Below, piece by piece: positions 16,398 to 24,492 of a DNA stretch of 64,000 nucleotides. The notes under the pieces were generated by a model. That model worked only from the letters and a program-made list of their open reading frames with translations, was not told the origin of the DNA and did not search any database. Source of the stretch: Anaerolineales bacterium UBA5195 (GTDB lineage Bacteria; Chloroflexota; Anaerolineae; Anaerolineales; Villigracilaceae); NCBI GenBank assembly GCA_002412925.1, contig DHVZ01000076.1, forward strand, positions 1 through 64,000, in the 5' to 3' direction. How positions within the stretch are numbered: position 1 is the stretch's first letter; each line of letters starts with the position of its first letter. Both the position numbers and the translations under genes were made by a program.

Positions 16398-17312
16398 ATG
16401 AAAATCCTGGTCAAAGTCCCCGCCACAACTGCCAATCTCGGCCCCGGCTTCGATGCCCTCGGGCTGGCCCTGGATTTGTGGAACGAGGCGGAATTCATTG
16501 CCACACAGGATAAGCAGATTATCGTGACTGTGAAGGGCGAAGGCGCAGGCAGCCTGCCAACAGATGCCAACAATGCGATCGTGGATGCCGCCCTGCAGCT
16601 TTACGACTTGGCTAAAAAACCCTGTCCCGGGCTGCGGATTAATTGCATTAATCGTGTCCCGATCGGTTCAGGGTTGGGCTCGTCTTCAGCCGCCATGCTG
16701 ACCGGGATGTTGGGCGCCAATGCGCTCCTGGACAGTCCCCTGAGCGATGAAGACATCCTGAAACTGGCCATCGAGACCGAAGGTCACCCCGATAATGTGG
16801 CCCCGGCCATGCTCGGTGGGTTGGTGGCCTCGATTGTGTACGAGGAACGGGTCATTTCGCTGAAACTTCCTGCGCGCGCCAACCATTCTTCCGTGCATGT
16901 CACCATTGTCTTGCCCGATTTCGATTTCCCCACCAAACAGGCCCGCGCCATCCTGCCTAAACAAGTGGAACGTAAGGATGCCATCTATAACATCAGCCGG
17001 GCGGTGCTGGTGACCGAGGCCTTGCGCACCGGTGACCTGGATTTGCTCGGTAAGGCCATGACCGATGCCCTGCACCAGCCCTATCGCCTCCCGCTCATCC
17101 CTGGTGCGCAGGTTGCCATGGACGCTGCCCGCCATGCCGGGGCTGCGGCTGTGGCGCTTTCGGGAGCGGGCCCCAGCCTGATAGCCTTCTCCTCCAAACA
17201 GAACCCGGCGGTCGGGGCAGCCATGAAGCGGGCTTTTGAATCTGCCGGGCTGTCAGCCAGAATCTTTGAGTTGGGTACCAGCTACGAGGGCGCCGAAGTC
17301 AGCATCATATAA
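16398..17312 (+). CDS. thrB: homoserine kinase
   Basis: GHMP kinase that makes O-phosphohomoserine for ThrC. 304 aa from the ATG at 16398, which has GGAG 8 nt upstream; an in-frame TTG at 16380 was rejected. Motif 1 is 'PATTANLGPGFDALGLAL'; the ATP loop is 'PIGSGLGSSSAAM'; the C-terminal GHMP motif is 'ALSGAGPSLIAF'. The stop codon lies within the TATAAT of a repeated leader element. Confidence 0.93.
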   Translation: MKILVKVPATTANLGPGFDALGLALDLWNEAEFIATQDKQIIVTVKGEGAGSLPTDANNAIVDAALQLYDLAKKPCPGLRINCINRVPIGSGLGSSSAAMLTGMLGANALLDSPLSDEDILKLAIETEGHPDNVAPAMLGGLVASIVYEERVISLKLPARANHSSVHVTIVLPDFDFPTKQARAILPKQVERKDAIYNISRAVLVTEALRTGDLDLLGKAMTDALHQPYRLPLIPGAQVAMDAARHAGAAAVALSGAGPSLIAFSSKQNPAVGAAMKRAFESAGLSARIFELGTSYEGAEVSII

Positions 17313-17360
17313 TCAATGGTTCACGAGATACCTTGCAAACTTCGTGAAGTACTGATGATC
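17308..17360 (+). promoter_or_regulatory. repeated leader element, copy L1
   Basis: TATAAT (17308-17313) overlaps the thrB stop. TTCACGA (17320-17326) pairs with TCGTGAA (17342-17348), followed by GTACTGATGATC. Copy L3 at 24417-24477 has the same order with changed but still paired arms. A terminator follows at 17388-17418, so a short transcript of about 100 nt is possible. Confidence 0.55.
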
Positions 17361-17387
17361 AATCGGTGGAGATAGGGGATTAAACCC

Positions 17388-17422
17388 AGAGAGCCGGGGA
17401 CGCCGACCCCGGCTCTCTTTCT
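17388..17422 (+). terminator. intrinsic terminator downstream of thrB
   Basis: AGAGAGCCGGGG (17388-17399) and CCCCGGCTCTCT (17407-17418) form a perfect 12-bp stem followed by TTCT. It ends the thr cluster or the L1 leader transcript. An orphan AAGGAGGAG sits just beyond it with no ATG at the right distance. Confidence 0.8.
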
Positions 17423-17572
17423 AAGGAGGAGAAGAGAAGTTTGTTGCACCTTTAATTTATCACTTATCGTCCTGCCTTGCTTGACGCTTGCCCTATGCCA
17501 TCCCTATGCCTGCCCCACAGAAACCTGATAATTGGGTTAGAACTACCGATTCTCGAATGCAAACAAACGCTG

Positions 17573-17695
17573 TACAATAAGTTTGAGCGCTTCACGAAAG
17601 ATGGAAGAATTCCCGATTTTTGGGTATGCGACGGGTATACTCCCACCGCATACCCAAAAATGGACTCCTTTAAGATTTTTCGTGACCTACTGGAT
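17573..17695 (+). promoter_or_regulatory. repeated leader element, copy L2, with inserted hairpin, upstream of pcm
   Basis: TACAAT (17573-17578), TCACGAAA (17592-17599) and TTTCGTGA (17678-17685), then CCTACTGGAT, in the same order as L1 and L3. The loop is enlarged by a 15-bp perfect hairpin (17616-17630 with 17647-17661). The pcm start lies 35 nt downstream. The open frame 17477-17950 that crosses it shows no domain and is not called. Confidence 0.5.
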
Positions 17696-17730
17696 TTGGG
17701 TCAGCACTTCAACTTTCGGAGACAAACCAA

Positions 17731-18396
17731 TTGCCAGAGAATCTGGAAAACTTTGTCGTGGAGCGCTGCCGCATGGTGGCTGAACAGCTCCGCCCGCGCG
17801 GGATCGATGACCCGCGCCTTCTGGCCGTTTTCGAAGCCACCCCTCGCCATCGCTTTATCCCCGGAGAATCCCTTCCCTGGGCTTACGCCGATTCGCCCCT
17901 GTCGATTGGTTTCGGGCAGACCATCTCACAACCATTCATCGTGGCGCTGATGACACAGCTTCTGGGCCTGACCGGTACAGAACGCGTGCTCGAAGTGGGC
18001 ACCGGTTCCGGCTACCAGGCGGCCATCCTGGTGCAGCTTGCGGCAGAAGTGGATACGGTCGAATTCATCCCAGAACTGGCGGAGCGCGCAACCCGCACGC
18101 TGGTAGAACTGGGACTGGGCAACGTCCGCGTCCATCGCGGGGATGGGTCGGTAGGTTGGCCTGAGTCCGCGCCGTACGATGCCATCCTGGTTGCGGCCGC
18201 CGCGCCGCAAGTTCCGCCGCCGCTCTTGGAGCAGCTTGCTCTCGGCGGGCGCCTGGTCTTGCCTGTTGGCAGAGGCGGCTACCAGGAATTGGAACTCTGG
18301 CGCCGCAAACCAGATGGCTTCGAACACGAAGCCATCCTCCCGGTGGCTTTTGTGCCTTTGCGCGGCAGGCATGGCTTGCCCGGGGATGAAAGGTAA
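17731..18396 (+). CDS. pcm: protein-L-isoaspartate O-methyltransferase
   Basis: Repairs isoaspartyl residues with SAM. 221 aa from a TTG with GGAG 9 nt upstream. 'RHRFIPGESLPWAYADSPLSIG' and 'GQTISQPFIVALM' are typical Pcm blocks; the SAM loop is 'VLEVGTGSGYQAAIL'. 'YDAILVAAAAPQVPPPLLEQL' matches the post-II region. The C-terminus is the usual 'PVAFVPLRGRHG'. Confidence 0.93.
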   Translation: MPENLENFVVERCRMVAEQLRPRGIDDPRLLAVFEATPRHRFIPGESLPWAYADSPLSIGFGQTISQPFIVALMTQLLGLTGTERVLEVGTGSGYQAAILVQLAAEVDTVEFIPELAERATRTLVELGLGNVRVHRGDGSVGWPESAPYDAILVAAAAPQVPPPLLEQLALGGRLVLPVGRGGYQELELWRRKPDGFEHEAILPVAFVPLRGRHGLPGDER

Positions 18397-18405
18397 GAGC
18401 CGTGT

Positions 18406-19110
18406 TTACCAGAGACCCGGGAAAAGACGATAACGTGTCCGGCGGGTGAATTCCTGATACCCCGGCAGTTCTTCCTGCAAGGTTCTGTCTTCCAGCGCGG
18501 TGCGCAAGATGAAGAGCGCGAGCGTTGCTGAGGCGGGGAGCAGTCCCCAGAGCGAACCTAAAAAGACCGGCATGGAAAGATACGTCCAGATGGCGCTGGC
18601 ATAACCCGGATGGCGGAGGTAGCGGTAGGGGCCGCTGTCGATGACGTGGTGCCCGCGCTCGGTCTGGATGCGCACCGTACCTGAGAAGAACTTGTTTTCC
18701 ACGAAGGCCCAATCCCCCAAGAGAGTTGCCAGGATAAGCACTACCAGCGCCGTCAGTGGAATCCAAATGGCCAATCTGGGAGACCAGCCGAAGCGCACAT
18801 CCAGCCCGGAAACGATCAGGACCAACAGGGGACCCAGCATCCCGACAAAGGGCACCAGTTTCTTGTCCCATTCTTTGACTCCCCTGGCAGTCAACGAATT
18901 GGCGCGCTCGGCTAAAATGCCTGGGTCGCGCCGCGCAGCCATCCCACGGCTGGCGAAGGTTGAAAGCAGCATGATGGCAGCATAGACCCAGCCTGGCCAC
19001 CAATCCCAACGGCCAACGATTAACAGGGGAAAAATCGAAAAAATGAGCGTGATAACGATAAAGCTGAGAATATTGCGCAGGGTGATTTTAGGCGAAGTTT
19101 GAGTTGTCAT
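18406..19110 (-). CDS. isoprenylcysteine carboxyl methyltransferase-like (ICMT/PEMT) membrane protein
   Basis: 234 aa with five or six membrane segments. The C-terminal SAM site is conserved: 'GPYRYLRHPGYAS' (RHPxY) and 'ALEDRTLQEELPGYQEF' (the acidic pair). Bacterial members methylate lipids or small molecules; the substrate here is unknown. It converges with pcm, 9 nt apart. Start ATG at 19110 with GGAGG about 4 nt upstream. Confidence 0.82.
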   Translation of the reverse strand: MTTQTSPKITLRNILSFIVITLIFSIFPLLIVGRWDWWPGWVYAAIMLLSTFASRGMAARRDPGILAERANSLTARGVKEWDKKLVPFVGMLGPLLVLIVSGLDVRFGWSPRLAIWIPLTALVVLILATLLGDWAFVENKFFSGTVRIQTERGHHVIDSGPYRYLRHPGYASAIWTYLSMPVFLGSLWGLLPASATLALFILRTALEDRTLQEELPGYQEFTRRTRYRLFPGLW

Positions 19111-19136
19111 TTTTCCTCCAATTTCTCTGGTCTTCA

Positions 19137-19176
19137 GACTCTTTGGGGTTCTCCACGGAAAATTCTGGAGATCTGG
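19137..19176 (+). repeat. dispersed intergenic repeat, copy A (short form)
   Basis: CTCTTTGGGGTTCTCC followed directly by ACGGAAAATTCTGGAGATC. These are the left and right ends of the larger copy E (58194-58306) without the central palindrome. Confidence 0.6.
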
Positions 19177-19203
19177 TCTTATACAATTATGACATGGCCG
19201 GTT

Positions 19204-19209
19204 TATAAT
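19204..19209 (+). promoter_or_regulatory. -10 box for leaderless nfeD
   Basis: Perfect TATAAT 6 nt before the ATG at 19216, with no ribosome site. Confidence 0.55.
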
Positions 19210-19215
19210 TCAATC

Positions 19216-20532
19216 ATGAAAACCATGACGATTAAACGACTTTCGCTGGCTCTTTTCTGTGCCCTGCTGCTTTTTCTCCAATTCACGGCGGTGCGCGCCG
19301 ACTCCCCGATAGTTTTGGTGCTGAAAGCCGATGGAGAAGTGGCCCCGGCGATGAGGGATTACATCGCGCGCGGCATTCGGGCGGCCGAAGAACAACAAGC
19401 TGAACTGCTGGTGATCGAACTCAACACCCCGGGCGGATTCATCCTCACGATGACCGAAATCGTCACACAGATTCGCGCCAGCCGTGTGCCGGTGATTGTC
19501 TACGTGACCCCGCGTGGAGGCATGGCCGGTTCGGCCGGAACGCTGATCACGCTGGCCGGGCACGCCTCTGCCATGACCCCTGAAACCATCATTGGCGCGG
19601 CCAGCCCGGTGGGCGGTGGGGGGCAAGACCTGGGCGTGACGATGCGCGCCAAAGAGAACGAGAGCTTGAAGGCCATGGTGCGGACTCTGGCGGCGCGGCG
19701 TGGGCCAGAAGTGGTTCAACTGGCCGAAGCTACCATTGAAAGCGCTAAAGCCATCTCTGCCGAAGAAGCCAAGGCTGCCGGGCTGGTGGATTTCATCGCC
19801 ACAGACCGGGTTGACCTGCTCAAACAACTGAACGGCCTCACAGTCGAACTTGAATCTGGCCCACGTACCTTGCAGACGACGGGGCTGGTCGTTCGCGAAC
19901 AGCCGATCAATTTTGGCGAATATATCCTGGATGTGCTGTTCAAAACCAATACCGTCTTTTTGTTGATGGCGCTCGGACTGATGGCCTTGCTGATCGAATT
20001 TTCCTCGCCGGGTGGTTGGGTTGTCGGCTTTATCGGCGTGATTGCGCTGGCCCTCTCGATCTATGGCCTGGGCATCTTGAGCGTAAACTGGTTTGGGGCG
20101 GTTTTCTTGGTGTTGGCCCTGGTGCTTTTTGTCCTTGAGTTGAAAACCCCGACGCATGGCGCGCTAACCCTGGCGGGCATAGGTTCTTTCATTGTTGGCG
20201 CGTTGGTGCTCTTCAACTCGCCGGGAACGCCCAAGTTTCAGCAGGTTTCACTGCCGCTCGTGATTGTCACCAGCAGCCTGATTGGACTGGGTTTTGCGGT
20301 CATCCTGGGGTTTGCGCTCAAGGCGCAGAAAACGCCGCTTAGCATGGGACAGGAAACGCTGATCGGGGCTGTGGGAACAGCCAGGGGCAGGATCACTGCG
20401 CACGGGCAGGTGCAATTGCGCAGTGAGCTGTGGAGCGCGGAATTGGCCGAAGGGGAAGAGCCGATCCAGCCTGGCGAGAAAGTGGTTGTGGTCGAAGTCG
20501 AAGGACTACGGATTAAAGTCCGCAAGGCTTGA
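19216..20532 (+). CDS. NfeD family membrane-bound ClpP-class serine protease
   Basis: 438 aa. An N-terminal signal segment ends near 'AVRADS'. Residues about 30-220 are the ClpP-class protease domain with 'ELNTPGGF' and the nucleophile region 'GGMAGSAGTLI'. Four to five membrane helices follow (about 235-360), and the C-terminal NfeD OB-fold domain ends 'VVVVEVEGLRIKVRK'. Such proteins act with stomatin-like proteins in membrane quality control; no stomatin gene is adjacent. The frame is open to 19099, but the ATG at 19216 starts a proper signal peptide and lies 6 nt after a TATAAT. Confidence 0.88.
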   Translation: MKTMTIKRLSLALFCALLLFLQFTAVRADSPIVLVLKADGEVAPAMRDYIARGIRAAEEQQAELLVIELNTPGGFILTMTEIVTQIRASRVPVIVYVTPRGGMAGSAGTLITLAGHASAMTPETIIGAASPVGGGGQDLGVTMRAKENESLKAMVRTLAARRGPEVVQLAEATIESAKAISAEEAKAAGLVDFIATDRVDLLKQLNGLTVELESGPRTLQTTGLVVREQPINFGEYILDVLFKTNTVFLLMALGLMALLIEFSSPGGWVVGFIGVIALALSIYGLGILSVNWFGAVFLVLALVLFVLELKTPTHGALTLAGIGSFIVGALVLFNSPGTPKFQQVSLPLVIVTSSLIGLGFAVILGFALKAQKTPLSMGQETLIGAVGTARGRITAHGQVQLRSELWSAELAEGEEPIQPGEKVVVVEVEGLRIKVRKA

Positions 20533-20642
20533 CTTTGTAACTCGCCCCGCAAACTCTATGATGACGGCTCTTTTGGCAGGCCATACCAGGCCAGTGTAGA
20601 GGTGATGAATGAAATCTTTGCCGCCACCCTGCCAGATGTTTT

Positions 20643-20775
20643 GGCTCTTTGGGAATCTCCGAGGCAAGCCCCAAAATGCGGCCTTCTCACCCGCACTGCA
20701 CCACACCTTCCCAGCGGGTGGTGCTGGGGAGTGCAGCGCGGTGCAAGTGTCACGCAAAATCCTGAAGACCTATCA
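20643..20775 (+). repeat. dispersed intergenic repeat, copy B
   Basis: Starts GGCTCTTTGGGAATCTCCG (20643-20661), has CCCCAAAATGCGG in the middle and ends with CACGCAAAATCCTGAAGA. The ends match copy E; the central stem differs. It fills most of the 318-nt gap between nfeD and the 53-aa gene. The rest of the gap shows nothing clear. Confidence 0.6.
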
Positions 20776-20850
20776 CCAGGGTTTACTTTCCACTCCGGTG
20801 TGTGTACAATCGCTGGTACTTAACCTAAAAAAAGAGATAGTGAGGTAAGC

Positions 20851-21012
20851 ATGTATATTGATCCCAATACCGGTGGAGTTTTGTTCCAGGCCCTGGCGGC
20901 CGCCTTTGTGGCTGTTTCAGGTGTATTGATGGTCTTTTCCGGAAGAATCCGCCAGGCCATTGCCAAGATGCGCCGCTCTGCGCGCAAGGATAAAGACGAG
21001 GATCAGGAATAA
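20851..21012 (+). CDS. small membrane protein, 'MYIDPNTGG' type, 53 aa
   Basis: The protein begins MYIDPNTGGVLFQ, has one membrane helix (about residues 14-32) and a highly charged C-terminus (KDKDEDQE). Small proteins with this 'YIDPxxGxxxxQ' start are widespread beside sugar- and phosphodiester-processing genes; their function is unknown. The ribosome site is GAGG, 6-7 nt before the ATG. The stop codon is immediately followed by the ATG of the phosphodiesterase, so the pair is very likely coupled. Confidence 0.8.
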   Translation: MYIDPNTGGVLFQALAAAFVAVSGVLMVFSGRIRQAIAKMRRSARKDKDEDQE

Positions 21013-22842
21013 ATGCGGACGATCATCCTGGGATTTGATTCGTTCGATCCGGTTCAGTTTGAGCGTTTGAATGCAGCGGGGAAACTGCCCAATTTGGGGA
21101 AGCTGGTCGAGGCCAAGGGTTATTCCCGTTTGGAAGTTTGCTCACCGCCCCAAACCGAAGTCTCGTGGACATCCATCGCCACTGGCGTCGACCCAGGCTC
21201 GCACGGCATTTTCGACTTTGTCCATCGCAACCCCGAGACATACGCCCCCTACGTTTCCATCCTGCCCACCAAGCAGACCATCTTCGGCGAACAGTTCCTG
21301 CCGCCTTATACCACCAAAACTTTTTTCCAGGAAGCTGCCGAGATGGGCTATCCGGCAACAGCGATGTGGTGGCCGGCGCTCTTCCCGGCCCGCCCCGAAA
21401 TCCCCGTTGCCACCATCCCAGGCCTGGGAACCCCCGATATCCGTGGACAGTTGGGGGTCGGCACTTACCTGTCGAGCGAAGCGGCGCAAAAAAAGAAGTC
21501 AAAAGTCGGATTGTTGATTTCGACCGGGAAAGGCCGTTTTAGCGGCGCTCTGGAAGGGCCGCCGATCAAGTCCAAAGCGGGGACGACCAATGTCACCCAG
21601 CCAGTGACAGTTGAAATTGTCGATGAGAAGGAAGTCCGCCTGACCATCGGAAAACAACAGTTGCACCTGGCGCCCGGCCAATGGAGTCCGATTTTTGAGC
21701 TGGTCTTCCCGGCAGGATTTATGTTTTCCATCCACGCCATCACCCAGGTGATCGTGACCGAGATCAAGGACAGGGTCAGCCTGTATTTCCTGCCCTTGCA
21801 AATCCATCCGCTGCACTCGATCTCGCCCTATGGGACGCCCTCATCTTTCATCAAGGATTCCTGGAAAAACGCCGGGCCGTTCCTGACCTTGGGCTGGCCA
21901 CAGGATACCAATGCGCTGGAGGATGGCTGCATCACCGACGAGCAGTTCCTGGCACTCTGCGATTCGATTTTCGAGACCCGTAAAAAAGTTTATTTCCACC
22001 AGTTGGAACATTTCCGCGAAGGTGTCCTGGCCGGGATTTTCGACTGTCTCGACCGCGTCCAGCACATGTTCCTGCACGACCGCGGCGAGATTGTCGATGG
22101 CTGGTATGGCAAATTGGACGAGTTCGTCGGCCAGGTACGGGATAAAGTGGAAAATTTGGGTTTGGAGAAGCACCGTTTCCTGGCGCTCTCTGATCACGGT
22201 TTCCGCCCGTTTGACCATAAAGTCCACCTGAACCGCTGGCTGGTGGAGAACGGTTACATGGAACTCTCCGCGCCGCCAACCGCCACCGAACCAGCCAAAG
22301 TAGCCTGGGAGAAAACCCGGGCCTATGCGGTTGGCTTAAACAGCCTCTACCTGAACGTGGCTGGCCGCGAAGGCCAGGGCATCGTCGGAGCGGAAACGCT
22401 GGAAGGTTTGCTCGATGAGCTGAAAACCAAGCTTTCCGCCTGGGTTGGGCCAAACGGCCAGCCGGTCGTCAGCCGGGCTTTGCTCAAACATGAGGTTTTT
22501 TCTGGGCCGTACACCCGCCTGGGGCCTGATATCGTTGTCGGCTATGCGCCCGGCTACCGGGCCTCGTCCGAGACCGGTCTGGGCAACCTGACCTCAGAGA
22601 AGGTCATCGAGCAGAATTTTGACCACTGGGGGGCCGACCATTGCATCGATGCGGCCATGGTCCCGGCGGTTCTGTTTGCCAATCGCGATTTGAGCAACAT
22701 GCCAGGAATCTCATTCCGCGACATCCCCTTCCTGGCGATTGGCAAACATCTCGACCAGTCCTATATTAAACCTCCTTCCAAGTCGGGTCCGCAGGGGCAG
22801 AAAGACGTGGAAGAACGGCTTAAGGGGCTGGGATACTTGTAA
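21013..22842 (+). CDS. type I phosphodiesterase/nucleotide pyrophosphatase (AlkP superfamily)
   Basis: 609 aa. Metal and nucleophile motifs of the superfamily are present: 'LGFDSFDP' near the N-terminus, the nucleophile region 'PPQTEVSWTSIATGVDPGSHGIFDF', then 'CLDRVQHMF', 'LSDHGFRP' and 'DHWGADHCIDAAMV'. No signal peptide is visible, so it is probably cytosolic or tethered by its small membrane partner. Substrate unknown. Confidence 0.85.
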   Translation: MRTIILGFDSFDPVQFERLNAAGKLPNLGKLVEAKGYSRLEVCSPPQTEVSWTSIATGVDPGSHGIFDFVHRNPETYAPYVSILPTKQTIFGEQFLPPYTTKTFFQEAAEMGYPATAMWWPALFPARPEIPVATIPGLGTPDIRGQLGVGTYLSSEAAQKKKSKVGLLISTGKGRFSGALEGPPIKSKAGTTNVTQPVTVEIVDEKEVRLTIGKQQLHLAPGQWSPIFELVFPAGFMFSIHAITQVIVTEIKDRVSLYFLPLQIHPLHSISPYGTPSSFIKDSWKNAGPFLTLGWPQDTNALEDGCITDEQFLALCDSIFETRKKVYFHQLEHFREGVLAGIFDCLDRVQHMFLHDRGEIVDGWYGKLDEFVGQVRDKVENLGLEKHRFLALSDHGFRPFDHKVHLNRWLVENGYMELSAPPTATEPAKVAWEKTRAYAVGLNSLYLNVAGREGQGIVGAETLEGLLDELKTKLSAWVGPNGQPVVSRALLKHEVFSGPYTRLGPDIVVGYAPGYRASSETGLGNLTSEKVIEQNFDHWGADHCIDAAMVPAVLFANRDLSNMPGISFRDIPFLAIGKHLDQSYIKPPSKSGPQGQKDVEERLKGLGYL

Positions 22843-22855
22843 AAAGGCAGATGAA

Positions 22856-23479
22856 ATGCTGCGTAAATTATTTTCTCGCTCCCAAGTGGCTGACAAGGCC
22901 CCTAAAAACATCATCATTGTCTCGGGTCTGCCGCGCTCCGGTACTTCGATGATGATGAAAATGCTGGCCGAAGGCGGCCTGTCAATCATCACCGATGAAA
23001 TTCGCAATGCCGATGAAGATAACCCGAACGGATATTATGAATTCGAGCCCGTTAAACAACTGACAGAGGGTCAATTCTCCTGGCTGGCCGGCGCAAATGG
23101 CAAGGTGGTCAAAATCATCTCGGCCTTGCTGGAATATCTTCCGAGCACGCATCACTACAAAGTGATCTTCATGGAACGCGCGATCCAAGAAATCCTCGCC
23201 TCCCAGCAGAAGATGCTTGCCCGACGGGATGAAAAATCTGGGATCAGTGATGCCGAGATGCAGGCCCAATTTGAGCAGCACCTGGCGGCCATCAAGTATT
23301 GGCTGGCGCGGCAGCCGAATATCGAGGTTATCTACGTTGAATACAATCAAATGATCGCTGATCCGCGTGAAGATAGTGCCAGAATTGCGGAATTCCTGGG
23401 CGTTTCCGTGGATGTGGAGAAAATGTGTTCCGTGCCGAATGAACGTCTCTACCGCAACCGCGCTGGGAAAACGTCATAA
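22856..23479 (+). CDS. sulfotransferase family protein
   Basis: 207 aa from the ATG at 22856, 13 nt after the phosphodiesterase stop; AAGG precedes it. The PAPS phosphate-binding loop is 'VSGLPRSGTSMMMKML'. The later 'VIYVEYNQMIADPREDSARIAEFLG' is the usual C-terminal sulfotransferase block. It probably acts with the phosphodiesterase in the same operon, for example on an envelope polymer; this is inferred. Confidence 0.8.
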   Translation: MLRKLFSRSQVADKAPKNIIIVSGLPRSGTSMMMKMLAEGGLSIITDEIRNADEDNPNGYYEFEPVKQLTEGQFSWLAGANGKVVKIISALLEYLPSTHHYKVIFMERAIQEILASQQKMLARRDEKSGISDAEMQAQFEQHLAAIKYWLARQPNIEVIYVEYNQMIADPREDSARIAEFLGVSVDVEKMCSVPNERLYRNRAGKTS

Positions 23480-23499
23480 TCTCCCAAACTCCCCAAATA

Positions 23500-23531
23500 A
23501 AAACCAGGGCCGAACGGCAGCCCTGGTTTTT
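23500..23531. terminator. bidirectional terminator
   Basis: AAAACCAGGGC (23500-23510) and GCCCTGGTTTT (23520-23530) form an 11-bp stem with A-run and T-run on either side. It lies between the convergent sulfotransferase and exonuclease genes. Confidence 0.85.
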
Positions 23532-23533
23532 GC

Positions 23534-24346
23534 TTAATGGTCCAGTTCGATGCGGATGCTGAGGATGCGGTCAAGGCGGAAAGTGCGCTCGTCATTGCGC
23601 AGGTGACAGTAGCCGCGCAGGTAAAGGTAATCAGAGAGACCCAGTACTTGGATGGGGGTGACCCAGCGTTCGGTCTGTTCACCGCTCTTATCGACATAGG
23701 TAATCAGCAGGCGTTTGCCGCTCTGGATGACTTCGCCCAGTTCGGTGGGCAGTTGGATTCCGTCGCGCGGCCAGGCCGGGGAGTTGTACAGGCCGATGAA
23801 TTCATCGAACTGCTTGCCGGTTGGCTTGAGCGCCTCCAGCAGGGCAAAGAAAACCGCTTTATCGGTCAGCGCGTCGGCCAGGGCACGGTGGGCCTCCGGG
23901 TTCTGGATTTTGAACTCGGTGGCGATGTTCGTCAGGCTATAGGATGGAAAATCAAAGTGTTCGCGCGCGATGAAGAGCGTATCAATCACATTTGAAAGCT
24001 GGATTTCATGCCCGATGCGGCGGAATTCGCTATCCAGGAATTGCAGGTCGAACTGCGCGTTGTGACAGACGACAGTCGCCTCCTTTAGATGGGCCAGAAC
24101 TTCGCGGGCCACCTGTCGAAAGGTGGGCGCTTTGGCTAGTTCAGCATCTTTCAACCCATTCGTGCTGGCCGCCGCCGGGGAAAGCGGACGCTCCGGGTTG
24201 ACCAGTTGCTGGTACGAAGCCCTGATGCGTTTCCCCTCGGTGACGACAATGCCCACCTCGCAAATGCGGTCGCCAAACCAGGGTGAAAGCCCGGTGGTTT
24301 CCAGGTCTAGGAAGGCGAAACGGGCGTTGGAAAGGTCAAAGGTCAC
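23534..24346 (-). CDS. DnaQ-like 3'-5' exonuclease fused to a WYL domain
   Basis: 270 aa from a GTG at 24346 with AGGAG 7 nt upstream; the frame extends to 24376. Residues 1-170 are a DEDDh exonuclease: 'FLDLETTGLSP', 'CHNAQFDLQFLDSE' and 'HRALADALT' give the metal residues. Residues about 195-268 ('LLITYVDKSGEQTERWVTPIQVLG', 'LRGYCHLRNDERTFRLDRI') are a WYL domain, which elsewhere binds nucleic acids or nucleotide ligands. The fusion suggests a nuclease gated by DNA or ligand binding. Confidence 0.85.
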   Translation of the reverse strand: MTFDLSNARFAFLDLETTGLSPWFGDRICEVGIVVTEGKRIRASYQQLVNPERPLSPAAASTNGLKDAELAKAPTFRQVAREVLAHLKEATVVCHNAQFDLQFLDSEFRRIGHEIQLSNVIDTLFIAREHFDFPSYSLTNIATEFKIQNPEAHRALADALTDKAVFFALLEALKPTGKQFDEFIGLYNSPAWPRDGIQLPTELGEVIQSGKRLLITYVDKSGEQTERWVTPIQVLGLSDYLYLRGYCHLRNDERTFRLDRILSIRIELDH

Positions 24347-24416
24347 GGCTGGCTCCTGGCGCAAAGATAGCCCCATTTTAACCGATGACTGTCACGCGGC
24401 CCGGGGTAGAAAACTG

Positions 24417-24477
24417 TATAATTAATCTTCCACGAAAACCGGGCTTTTTCAAGATGTTTCGTGAAATACTGATGATC
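24417..24477 (+). promoter_or_regulatory. repeated leader element, copy L3, upstream of the GGDEF gene
   Basis: TATAAT (24417-24422), CACGAAA (24431-24437) pairing with TTTCGTG (24457-24463), then AATACTGATGATC ending at 24477. The gene starts 16 nt later. It is the best-defined copy and places the element in a 5' untranslated region. Confidence 0.6.
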
Positions 24478-24492
24478 GTTGTGAGGTGACTT

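Noticed and set aside
17477..17950. 157-aa frame between thrB and pcm.
   Set aside because: It crosses a 15-bp hairpin and overlaps pcm in another frame; pcm is clearly the real gene.
22739..22855. Upstream extension of the sulfotransferase gene.
   Set aside because: It overlaps the conserved end of the phosphodiesterase; the ATG at 22856 has a ribosome site and starts before the PAPS loop.
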